Of a stretch of 64,000 nucleotides of DNA, positions 26,800 through 41,500 are shown piece by piece; positions within the stretch are counted from its first letter, which is position 1, and each line of letters starts with the position of its first letter. Source of the stretch: Hippasteria phrygiana (Eukaryota; Echinodermata; Asteroidea; Valvatida; Goniasteridae); NCBI GenBank assembly GCA_037893225.1, contig JAZGUH010000323.1, positions 2,294,001 to 2,358,000 on the forward strand. Direction: 5' to 3'. The translations under genes were made by a program, and so were the position numbers. The notes under the pieces are model-generated. The model was not told the origin of the DNA, did no database searches, and saw only the letters and a program-made list of their open reading frames with translations.

Positions 26800-29700
26800 T
26801 TGACATGTATGGATAGCTTAGATCTGGCGCTACATGTTGCAATCATCGGCGGCTTCTTAGAGTTCAAACTTGTGGAGAAAATTCAAACCTCGCAATGTTT
26901 ATTTTCTTTCCGGCCAACATCTGTGTACATATTACCGTCTATTTATTGCTCCATGCATGTCAAATTCCCTGGGGTATGGACTTGCTTTACTCATTCATAA
27001 TTGCATGAAATATCAACCAAATGCAGTAATTTTGACATGTATGGATAGCTTAGATCTGGCGCTACATGTTGCAATCATCGGCGGCCTCTTAGAGTTAACA
27101 CTTGTGGAGAAAATTCAAACCTCGCAATGTTTATTTTCTTTCCTTATACCATCTGTGTGCATATTACCTTTTATTTATTGCTCCATGCCTGTCAAATTCC
27201 CTGGGGTATGGACTTGCTTTACTCATTCATAATTGCATGAAATATCAACCAAATGCAGTAATTTTGACATGTATGGATAGCTTAGATCTGGCGCTACATG
27301 TTGCAATCATCGGCGGCTTCTTAGAGTTAAAACGTGTGGAGAAAATTCAAACCTCGCAATGTTTATTTTCTTTCCGTATACCATCTGTGTGCATATTACC
27401 TTTTATTTATTGCTCCATGCCTGTCAAATTCCCTGGGGTATGGACTTGCTTTATTCATTCATAATTGCATGAAATATCAACCAAATGCAGTAATTTTGAC
27501 ATGTATGTATAGCTTAGATCTGGCGCTACATGTTGCAATCATCGGCGGCTTCCTAGAGTTAAAACTTGTGGAGAAAATTCAAACCTCGCAATGTTTATTT
27601 TCTTTCCGGCCACCATCTGTGTGGATATTACCTTTTATTTATTGCTCCATGCCTGTCAAATTCCCTGGGGTATGGACTTGCTTTACTCATTCATAATTGC
27701 ATGAAATATCAACCAAATGCAGTAATTTTGACATGTATGGATAGCGTAGATCTGGCGCTACATGTTGCAATCATCGGCGGCTTCTTAGAGTTCAAACTTG
27801 TGGAGAAAATTCAAACCTCGCCATGTTTATTTTCTTTCCGGCCAACATCTGTGTACATATTACCGTCTATTTATTGCTCCATGCATGTCAAATTCCCTGG
27901 GGTATGGACTTGCTTTACTCATTCATAATTGCATGAAATATCAACAAAATACAGTAATTTTGACATGTATGGATAGCTTAGATCTGGCGCTACATGTTGC
28001 AATCATCGGCGGCTTCTTAGAGTTCAAACTTGTGGAGAAAATGCAAACCTCGCAATGTTTATTTTCTTTCCGGCCAACATCTGTGTACATATTACCGTCT
28101 ATTTATTGCTCCATGCATGTCAAATTCCCTGGGGTATGGACTCGCTTTACTCATTCATAATTGCATGAAATATCAACTAAATGCAGTAATTTTGACATGT
28201 ATGTATAGCTTAGATCTGGCGCTACATGTTGCAATCATCGGCGGCTTCCTAGAGTTAAAACTTGTGGAGAAAATTCAAACCTCGCAATGTTTATTTTCTT
28301 TCCGGCCAACATCTGTGTACATATTACCTTCTATTTATTGCTCCATGCATGTCAAATTCCCTGGGGTATGGACTTGCTTTATTCATTCATAATTGCATGA
28401 AATATCAACCAAATGCAGTAATTTTGACATGTATGGATAGCTTAGATCTGGCGCTACATGTTGCAATCATCGGCGGCTTCTTAGAGTTAAAACTTGTGGA
28501 GAAAATTCAAACCTCGCAATGTTTATTTTCTTTCCGTATACCATCTGTGTGCATATTACCTTTTATTTATTGCTCCATGCCTGTCAAATTCCCTGGGGTA
28601 TGGACTTGCTTTATTCATTCATAATTGCATGAAATATCAACCAAATGCAGTAATTTTGACATGTATGTATAGCTTAGATCTGGCGCTACATGTTGCAATC
28701 ATCGGCGGCTTCCTAGAGTTAAAACTTGTGGAGAAAATTCAAACCTCGCAATGTTTATTTTCTTTCCGGCCACCATCTGTGTGGATATTACCTTTTATTT
28801 ATTGCTCCATGCCTGTCAAATTCCCTGGGGTATGGACTTGCTTTACTCATTCATAATTGCATGAAATATCAACCAAATGCAGTAATTTTGACATGTATGG
28901 ATAGCGTAGATCTGGCGCTACATGTTGCAATCATCGGCGGCTTCTTAGAGTTCAAACTTGTGGAGAAAATTCAAACCTCGCCATGTTTATTTTCTTTCCG
29001 GCCAACATCTGTGTACATATTACCGTCTATTTATTGCTCCATGCATGTCAAATTCCCTGGGGTATGGACTTGCTTTACTCATTCATAATTGCATGAAATA
29101 TCAACCAAATGCAGTAATTTTGACATGTATGTATAGCTTAGATCTGGCGCTACATGTTGCAATCATCGGCGGCTTCCTAGAGTTAAAACTTGTGGAGAAA
29201 ATTCAAACCTCGCAATGTTTATTTTCTTTCCGGCCACCATCTGTGTGCATATTACCTTTTATTTATTGCTCCATGCCTGTCAAATTCCCTGGGGTATGGA
29301 CTTGCTTTACTCATTCATAATTGCATGAAATATCAACAAAATACAGTAATTTTGACATGTATGGATAGCTTAGATCTGGCGCTACATGTTGCAATCATCG
29401 GCGGCTTCTTAGAGTTCAAACTTGTGGAGAAAATTCAAACCTCGCAATGTTTATTTTCTTTCCGGCCAACATCTGTGTACATATTACCGTCTATTTATTG
29501 CTCCATGCATGTCAAATTCCCTGGGGTATGGACTTGCTTTACTCATTCATAATTGCATGAAATATCAACCAAATGCAGTAATTTTGACATGTATGGATAG
29601 CTTAGATCTGGCGCTACATGTTGCAATCATCGGCGGCCTCTTAGAGTTAACACTTGTGGAGAAAATTCAAACCTCGCAATGTTTATTTTCTTTCCTTATA

Positions 29701-31986
29701 CCATCTGTGTGCATATTACCTTTTATTTATTGCTCCATGCCTGTCAAATTCCCTGGGGTATGGACTTGCTTTACTCATTCATAATTGCATGAAATATCAA
29801 CCAAATGCAGTAATTTTGACATGTATGGATAGCTTAGATCTGGCGCTACATGTTGCAATCATCGGCGGCTTCTTAGAGTTAAAACGTGTGGAGAAAATTC
29901 AAACCTCGCAATGTTTATTTTCTTTCCGTATACCATCTGTGTGCATATTACCTTTTATTTATTGCTCCATGCCTGTCAAATTCCCTGGGGTATGGACTTG
30001 CTTTATTCATTCATAATTGCATGAAATATCAACCAAATGCAGTAATTTTGACATGTATGTATAGCTTAGATCTGGCGCTACATGTTGCAATCATCGGCGG
30101 CTTCCTAGAGTTAAAACTTGTGGAGAAAATTCAAACCTCGCAATGTTTATTTTCTTTCCGGCCACCATCTGTGTGGATATTACCTTTTATTTATTGCTCC
30201 ATGCCTGTCAAATTCCCTGGGGTATGGACTTGCTTTACTCATTCATAATTGCATGAAATATCAACCAAATGCAGTAATTTTGACATGTATGGATAGCGTA
30301 GATCTGGCGCTACATGTTGCAATCATCGGCGGCTTCTTAGAGTTCAAACTTGTGGAGAAAATTCAAACCTCGCCATGTTTATTTTCTTTCCGGCCAACAT
30401 CTGTGTACATATTACCGTCTATTTATTGCTCCATGCATGTCAAATTCCCTGGGGTATGGACTTGCTTTACTCATTCATAATTGCATGAAATATCAACAAA
30501 ATACAGTAATTTTGACATGTATGGATAGCTTAGATCTGGCGCTACATGTTGCAATCATCGGCGGCTTCTTAGAGTTCAAACTTGTGGAGAAAATGCAAAC
30601 CTCGCAATGTTTATTTTCTTTCCGGCCAACATCTGTGTACATATTACCGTCTATTTATTGCTCCATGCATGTCAAATTCCCTGGGGTATGGACTCGCTTT
30701 ACTCATTCATAATTGCATGAAATATCAACTAAATGCAGTAATTTTGACATGTATGTATAGCTTAGATCTGGCGCTACATGTTGCAATCATCGGCGGCTTC
30801 CTAGAGTTAAAACTTGTGGAGAAAATTCAAACCTCGCAATGTTTATTTTCTTTCCGGCCAACATCTGTGTACATATTACCTTCTATTTATTGCTCCATGC
30901 ATGTCAAATTCCCTGGGGTATGGACTTGCTTTATTCATTCATAATTGCATGAAATATCAACCAAATGCAGTAATTTTGACATGTATGGATAGCTTAGATC
31001 TGGCGCTACATGTTGCAATCATCGGCGGCTTCTTAGAGTTAAAACTTGTGGAGAAAATTCAAACCTCGCAATGTTTATTTTCTTTCCGTATACCATCTGT
31101 GTGCATATTACCTTTTATTTATTGCTCCATGCCTGTCAAATTCCCTGGGGTATGGACTTGCTTTATTCATTCATAATTGCATGAAATATCAACCAAATGC
31201 AGTAATTTTGACATGTATGTATAGCTTAGATCTGGCGCTACATGTTGCAATCATCGGCGGCTTCCTAGAGTTAAAACTTGTGGAGAAAATTCAAACCTCG
31301 CAATGTTTATTTTCTTTCCGGCCACCATCTGTGTGGATATTACCTTTTATTTATTGCTCCATGCCTGTCAAATTCCCTGGGGTATGGACTTGCTTTACTC
31401 ATTCATAATTGCATGAAATATCAACCAAATGCAGTAATTTTGACATGTATGGATAGCGTAGATCTGGCGCTACATGTTGCAATCATCGGCGGCTTCTTAG
31501 AGTTCAAACTTGTGGAGAAAATTCAAACCTCGCCATGTTTATTTTCTTTCCGGCCAACATCTGTGTACATATTACCGTCTATTTATTGCTCCATGCATGT
31601 CAAATTCCCTGGGGTATGGACTTGCTTTACTCATTCATAATTGCATGAAATATCAACCAAATGCAGTAATTTTGACATGTATGTATAGCTTAGATCTGGC
31701 GCTACATGTTGCAATCATCGGCGGCTTCCTAGAGTTAAAACTTGTGGAGAAAATTCAAACCTCGCAATGTTTATTTTCTTTCCGGCCACCATCTGTGTGC
31801 ATATTACCTTTTATTTATTGCTCCATGCCTGTCAAATTCCCTGGGGTATGGACTTGCTTTACTCATTCATAATTGCATGAAATATCAACAAAATACAGTA
31901 ATTTTGACATGTATGGATAGCTTAGATCTGGCGCTACATGTTGCAATCATCGGCGGCTTCTTAGAGTTCAAACTTGTGGAGAAAAT
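26800..31986 (+). repeat. 11-monomer higher-order repeat, two tandem copies, period 2,552 bp
   Basis: Monomer types from about 26800 to 29350 repeat in order from about 29352 to 31986. Shared rare markers are ATCAACAAAATACAG (near 27942 and 30494), AAAATGCAA (near 28040 and 30592) and ATCAACTAAATG (near 28175 and 30727). The match ends where a monomer has AAAATTCAA at 29435 but AAAATGCAA at 31987. Confidence 0.87.
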
Positions 31987-33074
31987 GCAAACCTCGCAAT
32001 GTTTATTTTCTTTCCGGCCAACATCTGTGTACATATTACCGTCTATTTATTGCTCCATGCATGTCAAATTCCCTGGGGTATGGACTCGCTTTACTCATTC
32101 ATAATTGCATGAAATATCAACTAAATGCAGTAATTTTGACATGTATGTATAGCTTAGATCTGGCGCTACATGTTGCAATCATCGGCGGCTTCCTAGAGTT
32201 AAAACTTGTGGAGAAAATTCAAACCTCGCAATGTTTATTTTCTTTCCGGCCAACATCTGTGTACATATTACCTTCTATTTATTGCTCCATGCATGTCAAA
32301 TTCCCTGGGGTATGGACTTGCTTTATTCATTCATAATTGCATGAAATATCAACCAAATGCAGTAATTTTGACATGTATGGATAGCTTAGATCTGGCGCTA
32401 CATGTTGCAATCATCGGCGGCCTCTTAGAGTTAACACTTGTGGAGAAAATTCAAACCTCGCAATGTTTATTTTCTTTCCTTATACCATCTGTGTGCATAT
32501 TACCTTTTATTTATTGCTCCATGCCTGTCAAATTCCCTGGGGTATGGACTTGCTTTACTCATTCATAATTGCATGAAATATCAACCAAATGCAGTAATTT
32601 TGACATGTATGGATAGCTTAGATCTGGCGCTACATGTTGCAATCATCGGCGGCTTCTTAGAGTTAAAACGTGTGGAGAAAATTCAAACCTCGCAATGTTT
32701 ATTTTCTTTGCTTATACCATCTGTGTGCATATTACCTTTTATTTATTGCTCCATGCCTGTCAAATTCCCTGGGGTATGGACTTGCTTTATTCATTCATAA
32801 TTGCATGAAATATCAACCAAATGCAGTAATTTTGACATGTATGTATAGCTTAGATCTGGCGCTACATGTTGCAATCATCGGCGGCTTCCTAGAGTTAAAA
32901 CTTGTGGAGAAAATTCAAACCTCGCAATGTTTATTTTCTTTCCGGCCAACATCTGTGTGCATATTAACTTCTATTTATTGCTCCATGCCTGTCAAATTCC
33001 CTGGGGTATGGACTTGCTTTACTCATTCATAATTGCATGAAATATCAACCAAATGCAGTAATTTTGACATGTAT

Positions 33075-35790
33075 GGATAGCGTAGATCTGGCGCTACATG
33101 TTGCAATCATCGGCGGCTTCTTAGAGTTAAAACTTGTGGAGAAAATGCAAACCTCGCAATTTTTATTTTCTTTCCGGCCAACATCTGTGTACATATTACC
33201 TTCTATTTATTGCTCCATGCATGTCAAATTCCCTGGGGTATGGACTTGCTTTACTCATTCATAATTGCATGAAATATCAACCAAATGCAGTAATTTTGAC
33301 ATGTATGGATAGCGTAGATCTGGCGCTACATGTTGCAATCATCGGCGGCTTCTTAGAGTTAAAACGTGTGGAGAAAATTCAAACCTCGCCATGTTTATTT
33401 TCTTTCCGGCCAACATCTGTGTACATATTACCGTCTATTTATTGCTCCATGCATGTCAAATTCCCTGGGGTATGGACTTGCTTTACTCATTCATAATTGC
33501 ATGAAATATCACCCAAATGCAGTAATTTTGACATGTATGTATAGCTTAGATCTGGCGCTACATGTTGCAATCATCGGCGGCTTCCTAGAGTTAAAACTTG
33601 TGGAGAAAATTCAAACCTCGCAATGTTTATTTTCTTTCCGGCCACCATCTGTGTGCATATTACCTTTTATTTATTGCTCCATGCCTGTCAAATTCCCTGG
33701 GGTATGGACTTGCTTTACTCATTCATAATTGCATGAAATATCAACCAAATGCAGTAATTTTGACATGTATGGATAGCGTAGATCTGGCGCTACATGTTGC
33801 AATCATCGGCGGCTTCTTAGAGTTCAAACTTGCGGAGAAAATTCAAACCTCGCCATGTTTATTTTCTTTCCGGCCAACATCTGTGTACATATTACCGTCT
33901 ATTTATTGCTCCATGCATGTCAAATTCCCTGGGGTATGGACTCGCTTTACTCATTCATAATTGCATGAAATATCAACCAAATGCAGTAATTTTGACATGT
34001 ATGTATAGCTTAGATCTGGCGCTACATGTTGCAATCATCGGCGGCTTCCTAGAGTTAAAACTTGTGGAGAAAATTCAAACCTCGCAATGTTTATTTTCTT
34101 TCCGGCCAACATCTGTGTGCATATTACCTTCTATTTATTGCTCCATGCATGTCAAATTCCCTGGGGTATGGACTTGCTTTACTCATTTATAATTGCATGA
34201 AATATCAACCAAATGCAGTAATTTTGACATGTATGGATAGCGTAGATCTGGCGCTACATGTTGCAATCATCGGCGGCTTCTTAGAGTTAAAACTTGTGGA
34301 GAAAATTCAAACCTCGCCATGTTTATTTTCTTTCCGGCCAACATCTGTGTACATATTACCGTCTATTTATTGCTCCATGCATGTCAAATTCCCTGGGGTA
34401 TGGACTTGCTTTACTCATTCATAATTGCATGAAATATCAACCAAATGCAGTAATTTTGACATGTATGTATAGCTTAGATCTGGCGCTACATGTTGCAATC
34501 ATCGGCGGCTGCCTAGAGTTAAAACTTGTGGAGAAAATTCAAACCTCGCCATGTTTATTTTCTTTCCGGCCAACATCTGTGTACATATTACCGTCTATTT
34601 ATTGCTCCATGCATGTCAAATTCCCTGGGGTATGGACTTGCTTTACTCATTCATAATTGCATGAAATATCAACCAAATGCAGTAATTTTGACATGTATGT
34701 ATAGCTTAGATCTGGCGCTACATGTTGCAATCATCGGCGGCTTCCTAGAGTTAAAACTTGTGGAGAAAATTCAAACCTCGCAATGTTTATTTTCTTTCCG
34801 GCCACAATCTGTGTGCATATTACCTTTTATTTATTGCTCCATGCCTGTCAAATTCCCTGGGGTATGGACTTGCTTTACTCATTCATAATTGCATGAAATA
34901 TCAACCAAATGCAGTAATTTTGACATGTATGGATAGCGTAGATCTGGCGCTACATGTTGCAATCATCGGCGGCTTCTTAGAGTTCAAACTTGTGGAGAAA
35001 ATTCAAACCTCGCCATGTTTATTTTCTTTCCGGCCAACATCTGTGTACATATTACCGTCTATTTATTGCTCCATGCATGTCAAATTCCCTGGGGTATGGA
35101 CTCGCTTTACTCATTCATAATTGCATGAAATATCAACCAAATGCAGTAATTTTGACATGTATGTATAGCTTAGATCTGGCGCTACATGTTGCAATCATCG
35201 GCGGCTTCCTAGAGTTAAAACTTGTGGAGAAAATTCAAACCTCGCAATGTTTATTTTCTTTCCGGCCAACATCTGTGTGCATATTACCTTCTATTTATTG
35301 CTCCATGCCTGTCAAATTCCCTGGGGTATGGACTTGCTTTACTCATTCATAATTGCATGAAATATCAACCAAATGCAGTAATTTTGACATGTATGGATAG
35401 CGTAGATCTGGCGCTACATGTTGCAATCATCGGCGGCTTCTTAGAGTTCAAACTTGTGGAGAAAATTCAAACCTCGCCATGTTTATTTTCTTTCCGGCCA
35501 ACATCTGTGTACATATTACCGTCTATTTATTGCTCCATGCATGTCAAATTCCCTGGGGTATGGACTTGCTTTACTCATTCATAATTGCATGAAATATCAA
35601 CCAAATGCAGTAATTTTGACATGTATGTATAGCTTAGATCTGGCGCTACATGTTGCAATCATCGGCGGCTGCCTAGAGTTAAAACTTGTGGAGAAAATTC
35701 AAACCTCGCAATGTTTATTTTCTTTCCGGCCAACATCTGTGTACATATTACCTTCTATTTATTGCTCCATGCATGTCAAATTCCCTGGGG
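33075..35790 (+). repeat. Block paired with about 42123-44840 at offset 9,048 bp (39 monomers)
   Basis: About twelve monomers recur in order 39 monomers downstream. Markers are AAAATGCAA with CAATTTTTA (near 33146 and 42194), ATCACCCAAATG (near 33508 and 42556), GCGGAG (near 33833 and 42881) and GGCCACAATC (near 34802 and 43850). Differences include CATTTATAA near 34186, private to this copy, and GTGGAG near 34993 where the partner has GCGGAG. Confidence 0.82.
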
Positions 35791-38515
35791 TATGGACTTG
35801 CTTTATTCATTCATAATTGCATGAAATATCAACCAAATGCAGTAATTTTGACATGTATGGATAGCTTAGATCTGGCGCTACATGTTGCAATCATCGGCGG
35901 CTGCCTAGAGTTAAAACTTGTGGAGAAAATTCAAACCTCGCAATGTTTATTTTCTTTCCGGCCAACATCTGTGTACATATTACCTTCTATTTATTGCTCC
36001 ATGCATGTCAAATTCCCTGGGGTATGGACTTGCTTTATTCATTCATAATTGCATGAAATATCAACCAAATGCAGTAATTTTGACATGTATGGATAGCTTA
36101 GATCTGGCGCTACATGTTGCAATCATCGGCGGCTTCTTAGAGTTAAAACTTGTGGAGAAAATTCAAACCTCGCAATGTTTATTTTCTTTCCGTATACCAT
36201 CTGTGTGCATATTACCTTTTATTTATTGCTCCATGCCTGTCAAATTCCCTGGGGTATGGACTTGCTTTATTCATTCATAATTGCATGAAATATCAACCAA
36301 ATGCAGTAATTTTGACATGTATGTATAGCTTAGATCTGGCGCTACATGTTGCAATCATCGGCGGCTTCCTAGAGTTAAAACTTGTGGAGAAAATTCAAAC
36401 CTCGCAATGTTTATTTTCTTTCCGGCCACCATCTGTGTGGATATTACCTTTTATTTATTGCTCCATGCCTGTCAAATTCCCTGGGGTATGGACTTGCTTT
36501 ACTCATTCATAATTGCATGAAATATCAACCAAATGCAGTAATTTTGACATGTATGGATAGCGTAGATCTGGCGCTACATGTTGCAATCATCGGCGGCTTC
36601 TTAGAGTTCAAACTTGCGGAGAAAATTCAAACCTCGCCATGTTTATTTTCTTTCCGGCCAACATCTGTGTACATATTACCGTCTATTTATTGCTCCATGC
36701 ATGTCAAATTCCCTGGGGTATGGACTCGCTTTACTCATTCATAATTGCATGAAATATCAACCAAATGCAGTAATTTTGACATGTATGTATAGCTTAGATC
36801 TGGCGCTACATGTTGCAATCATCGGCGGCTTCCTAGAGTTAAAACTTGTGGAGAAAATTCAAACCTCGCAATGTTTATTTTCTTTCCGGCCAACATCTGT
36901 GTGCATATTACCTTCTATTTATTGCTCCATGCCTGTCAAATTCCCTGGGGTATGGACTTGCTTTACTCATTCATAATTGCATGAAATATCAACCAAATGC
37001 AGTAATTTTGACATGTATGGATAGCGTAGATCTGGCGCTACATGTTGCAATCATCGGCGGCTTCTTAGAGTTCAAACTTGTGGAGAAAATTCAAACCTCG
37101 CCATGTTTATTTTCTTTCCGGCCAACATCTGTGTACATATTACCGTCTATTTATTGCTCCATGCATGTCAAATTCCCTGGGGTATGGACTTGCTTTACTC
37201 ATTCATAATTGCATGAAATATCAACCAAATGCAGTAATTTTGACATGTATGTATAGCTTAGATCTGGCGCTACATGTTGCAATCATCGGCGGCTGCCTAG
37301 AGTTAAAACTTGTGGAGAAAATTCAAACCTCGCAATGTTTATTTTCTTTCCGGCCAACATCTGTGTACATATTACCTTCTATTTATTGCTCCATGCATTT
37401 CAAATTCCCTGGGGTATGGACTTGCTTTATTCATTCATAATTGCATGAAATATCAACCAAATGCAGTAATTTTGACATGTATGGATAGCTTAGATCTGGC
37501 GCTACATGTTGCAATCATCGGCGGCTGCCTAGAGTTAAAACTTGTGGAGAAAATTCAAACCTCGCAATGTTTATTTTCTTTCCGGCCAACATCTGTGTAC
37601 ATATTACCTTCTATTTATTGCTCCATGCATGTCAAATTCCCTGGGGTATGGACTTGCTTTATTCATTCATAATTGCATGAAATATCAACCAAATGCAGTA
37701 ATTTTGACATGTATGGATAGCTTAGATCTGGCGCTACATGTTGCAATCATCGGCGGCTTCTTAGAGTTAAAACTTGTGGAGAAAATTCAAACCTCGCAAT
37801 GTTTATTTTCTTTCCGTATACCATCTGTGTGCATATTACCTTTTATTTATTGCTCCATGCCTGTCAAATTCCCTGGGGTATGGACTTGCTTTATTCATTC
37901 ATAATTGCATGAAATATCAACCAAATGCAGTAATTTTGACATGTATGTATAGCTTAGATCTGGCGCTACATGTTGCAATCATCGGCGGCTTCCTAGAGTT
38001 AAAACTTGTGGAGAAAATTCAAACCTCGCAATGTTTATTTTCTTTCCGGCCACCATCTGTGTGGATATTACCTTTTATTTATTGCTCCATGCCTGTCAAA
38101 TTCCCTGGGGTATGGACTTGCTTTACTCATTCATAATTGCATGAAATATCAACCAAATGCAGTAATTTTGACATGTATGGATAGCGTAGATCTGGCGCTA
38201 CATGTTGCAATCATCGGCGGCTTCTTAGAGTTCAAACTTGTGGAGAAAATTCAAACCTCGCCATGTTTATTTTCTTTCCGGCCAACATCTGTGTACATAT
38301 TACCGTCTATTTATTGCTCCATGCATGTCAAATTCCCTGGGGTATGGACTTGCTTTACTCATTCATAATTGCATGAAATATCAACCAAATGCAGTAATTT
38401 TGACATGTATGTATAGCTTAGATCTGGCGCTACATGTTGCAATCATCGGCGGCTTCCTAGAGTTAAAACTTGTGGAGAAAATTCAAACCTCGCAATGTTT
38501 ATTTTCTTTCCGGCC
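34890..38515 (+). repeat. 7-monomer higher-order repeat, about two copies, period 1,624 bp
   Basis: A run of seven full-length monomers from about 34890 recurs from about 36514. It contains the monomers with the GGCTGCCTAG variant. Private changes include GCATTTCAAATT near 37398 in the right copy. This 7-mer differs in composition from the 7-mer at 19680-24595 because it contains no 231-bp unit, so the shared number of monomers is coincidental or only distantly related. Confidence 0.8.
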
Positions 38516-41500
38516 ACCATCTGTGTGCATATTACCTTTTATTTATTGCTCCATGCCTGTCAAATTCCCTGGGGTATGGACTTGCTTTACTCATTCATAA
38601 TTGCATGAAATATCAACAAAATACAGTAATTTTGACATGTATGGATAGCTTAGATCTGGCGCTACATGTTGCAATCATCGGCGGCTTCTTAGAGTTCAAA
38701 CTTGTGGAGAAAATGCAAACCTCGCAATGTTTATTTTCTTTCCTTATACCATCTGTGTGCATATTACCTTTTATTTATTGCTCCATGCCTGTCAAATTCC
38801 CTGGGGTATGGACTTGCTTTACTCATTCATAATTGCATGAAATATCAACCAAATGCAGTAATTTTGACATGTATGGATAGCTTAGATCTGGCGCTACATG
38901 TTGCAATCATCGGCGGCTTCTTAGAGTTAAAACGTGTGGAGAAAATTCAAACCTCGCAATGTTTATTTTCTTTGCTTATACCATCTGTGTGCATATTACC
39001 TTTTATTTATTGCTCCATGCCTGTCAAATTCCCTGGGGTATGGACTTGCTTTATTCATTCATAATTGCATGAAATATCAACCAAATGCAGTAATTTTGAC
39101 ATGTATGTATAGCTTAGATCTGGCGCTACATGTTGCAATCATCGGCGGCTTCCTAGAGTTAAAACTTGTGGAGAAAATTCAAACCTCGCAATGTTTATTT
39201 TCTTTCCGGCCAACATCTGTGTGCATATTAACTTCTATTTATTGCTCCATGCCTGTCAAATTCCCTGGGGTATGGACTTGCTTTACTCATTCATAATTGC
39301 ATGAAATATCAACCAAATGCAGTAATTTTGACATGTATGGATAGCGTAGATCTGGCGCTACATGTTGCAATCATCGGCGGCTTCTTAGAGTTCAAACTTG
39401 TGGAGAAAATTCAAACCTCGCAATGTTTATTTTCTTTCCGGCCACCATCTGTGTGCATATTACCTTCTATTTATTGCTCCATGCCTGTCAAATTCCCTGG
39501 GGTATGGACTTGCTTTACTCATTCATAATTGCATGAAATATCAACCAAATGCAGTAATTTTGACATTTATGGATAGCGTAGATCTGGCGCTACATGTTGC
39601 AATCATCGGCGGCTTCTTAGAGTTAAAACTTGTGGAGAAAATGCAAACCTCGCAATTTTTATTTTCTTTCCGGCCAACATCTGTGTACATATTACCTTCT
39701 ATTTATTGCTCCATGCATGTCAAATTCCCTGGGGTATGGACTTGCTTTACTCATTCATAATTGCATGAAATATCAACCAAATGCAGTAATTTTGACATGT
39801 ATGGATAGCGTAGATCTGGCGCTACATGTTGCAATCATCGGCGGCTTCTTAGAGTTAAAACGTGTGGAGAAAATTCAAACCTCGCCATGTTTATTTTCTT
39901 TCCGGCCAACATCTGTGTACATATTACCGTCTATTTATTGCTCCATGCATGTCAAATTCCCTGGGGTATGGACTTGCTTTACTCATTCATAATTGCATGA
40001 AATATCACCCAAATGCAGTAATTTTGACATGTATGTATAGCTTAGATCTGGCGCTACATGTTGCAATCATCGGCGGCTTCCTAGAGTTAAAACTTGTGGA
40101 GAAAATTCAAACCTCGCAATGTTTATTTTCTTTCCGGCCACCATCTGTGTGCATATTACCTTTTATTTATTGCTCCATGCCTGTCAAATTCCCTGGGGTA
40201 TGGACTTGCTTTACTCATTCATAATTGCATGAAATATCAACCAAATGCAGTAATTTTGACATGTATGGATAGCTTAGATCTGGCGCTACATGTTGCAATC
40301 ATCGGCGGCTTCTTAGAGTTAAAACTTGTGGAGAAAATTCAAACCTCGCAATGTTTATTTTCTTTCCGTATACCATCTGTGTGCATATTACCTTTTATTT
40401 ATTGCTCCATGCCTGTCAAATTCCCTGGGGTATGGACTTGCTTTATTCATTCATAATTGCATGAAATATCAACCAAATGCAGTAATTTTGACATGTATGT
40501 ATAGCTTAGATCTGGCGCTACATGTTGCAATCATCGGCGGCTTCCTAGAGTTAAAACTTGTGGAGAAAATTCAAACCTCGCAATGTTTATTTTCTTTCCG
40601 GCCACCATCTGTGTGGATATTACCTTTTATTTATTGCTCCATGCCTGTCAAATTCCCTGGGGTATGGACTTGCTTTACTCATTCATAATTGCATGAAATA
40701 TCAACCAAATGCAGTAATTTTGACATGTATGGATAGCGTAGATCTGGCGCTACATGTTGCAATCATCGGCGGCTTCTTAGAGTTCAAACTTGTGGAGAAA
40801 ATTCAAACCTCGCCATGTTTATTTTCTTTCCGGCCAACATCTGTGTACATATTACCGTCTATTTATTGCTCCATGCATGTCAAATTCCCTGGGGTATGGA
40901 CTTGCTTTACTCATTCATAATTGCATGAAATATCAACCAAATGCAGTAATTTTGACATGTATGTATAGCTTAGATCTGGCGCTACATGTTGCAATCATCG
41001 GCGGCTTCCTAGAGTTAAAACTTGTGGAGAAAATTCAAACCTCGCAATGTTTATTTTCTTTCCGGCCACCATCTGTGTGCATATTACCTTTTATTTATTG
41101 CTCCATGCCTGTCAAATTCCCTGGGGTATGGACTTGCTTTACTCATTCATAATTGCATGAAATATCAACAAAATACAGTAATTTTGACATGTATGGATAG
41201 CTTAGATCTGGCGCTACATGTTGCAATCATCGGCGGCTTCTTAGAGTTCAAACTTGTGGAGAAAATGCAAACCTCGCAATGTTTATTTTCTTTCCTTATA
41301 CCATCTGTGTGCATATTACCTTTTATTTATTGCTCCATGCCTGTCAAATTCCCTGGGGTATGGACTTGCTTTACTCATTCATAATTGCATGAAATATCAA
41401 CCAAATGCAGTAATTTTGACATGTATGGATAGCTTAGATCTGGCGCTACATGTTGCAATCATCGGCGGCTTCTTAGAGTTAAAACGTGTGGAGAAAATTC

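Noticed and set aside
32950..33040. Apparent frameshift or break in the array near 33000 (also 39226 and 41778)
   Set aside because: The shortened frame comes from a single C to A change (ATATTAACTTC) that creates a stop; the monomer length is still 232 bp.
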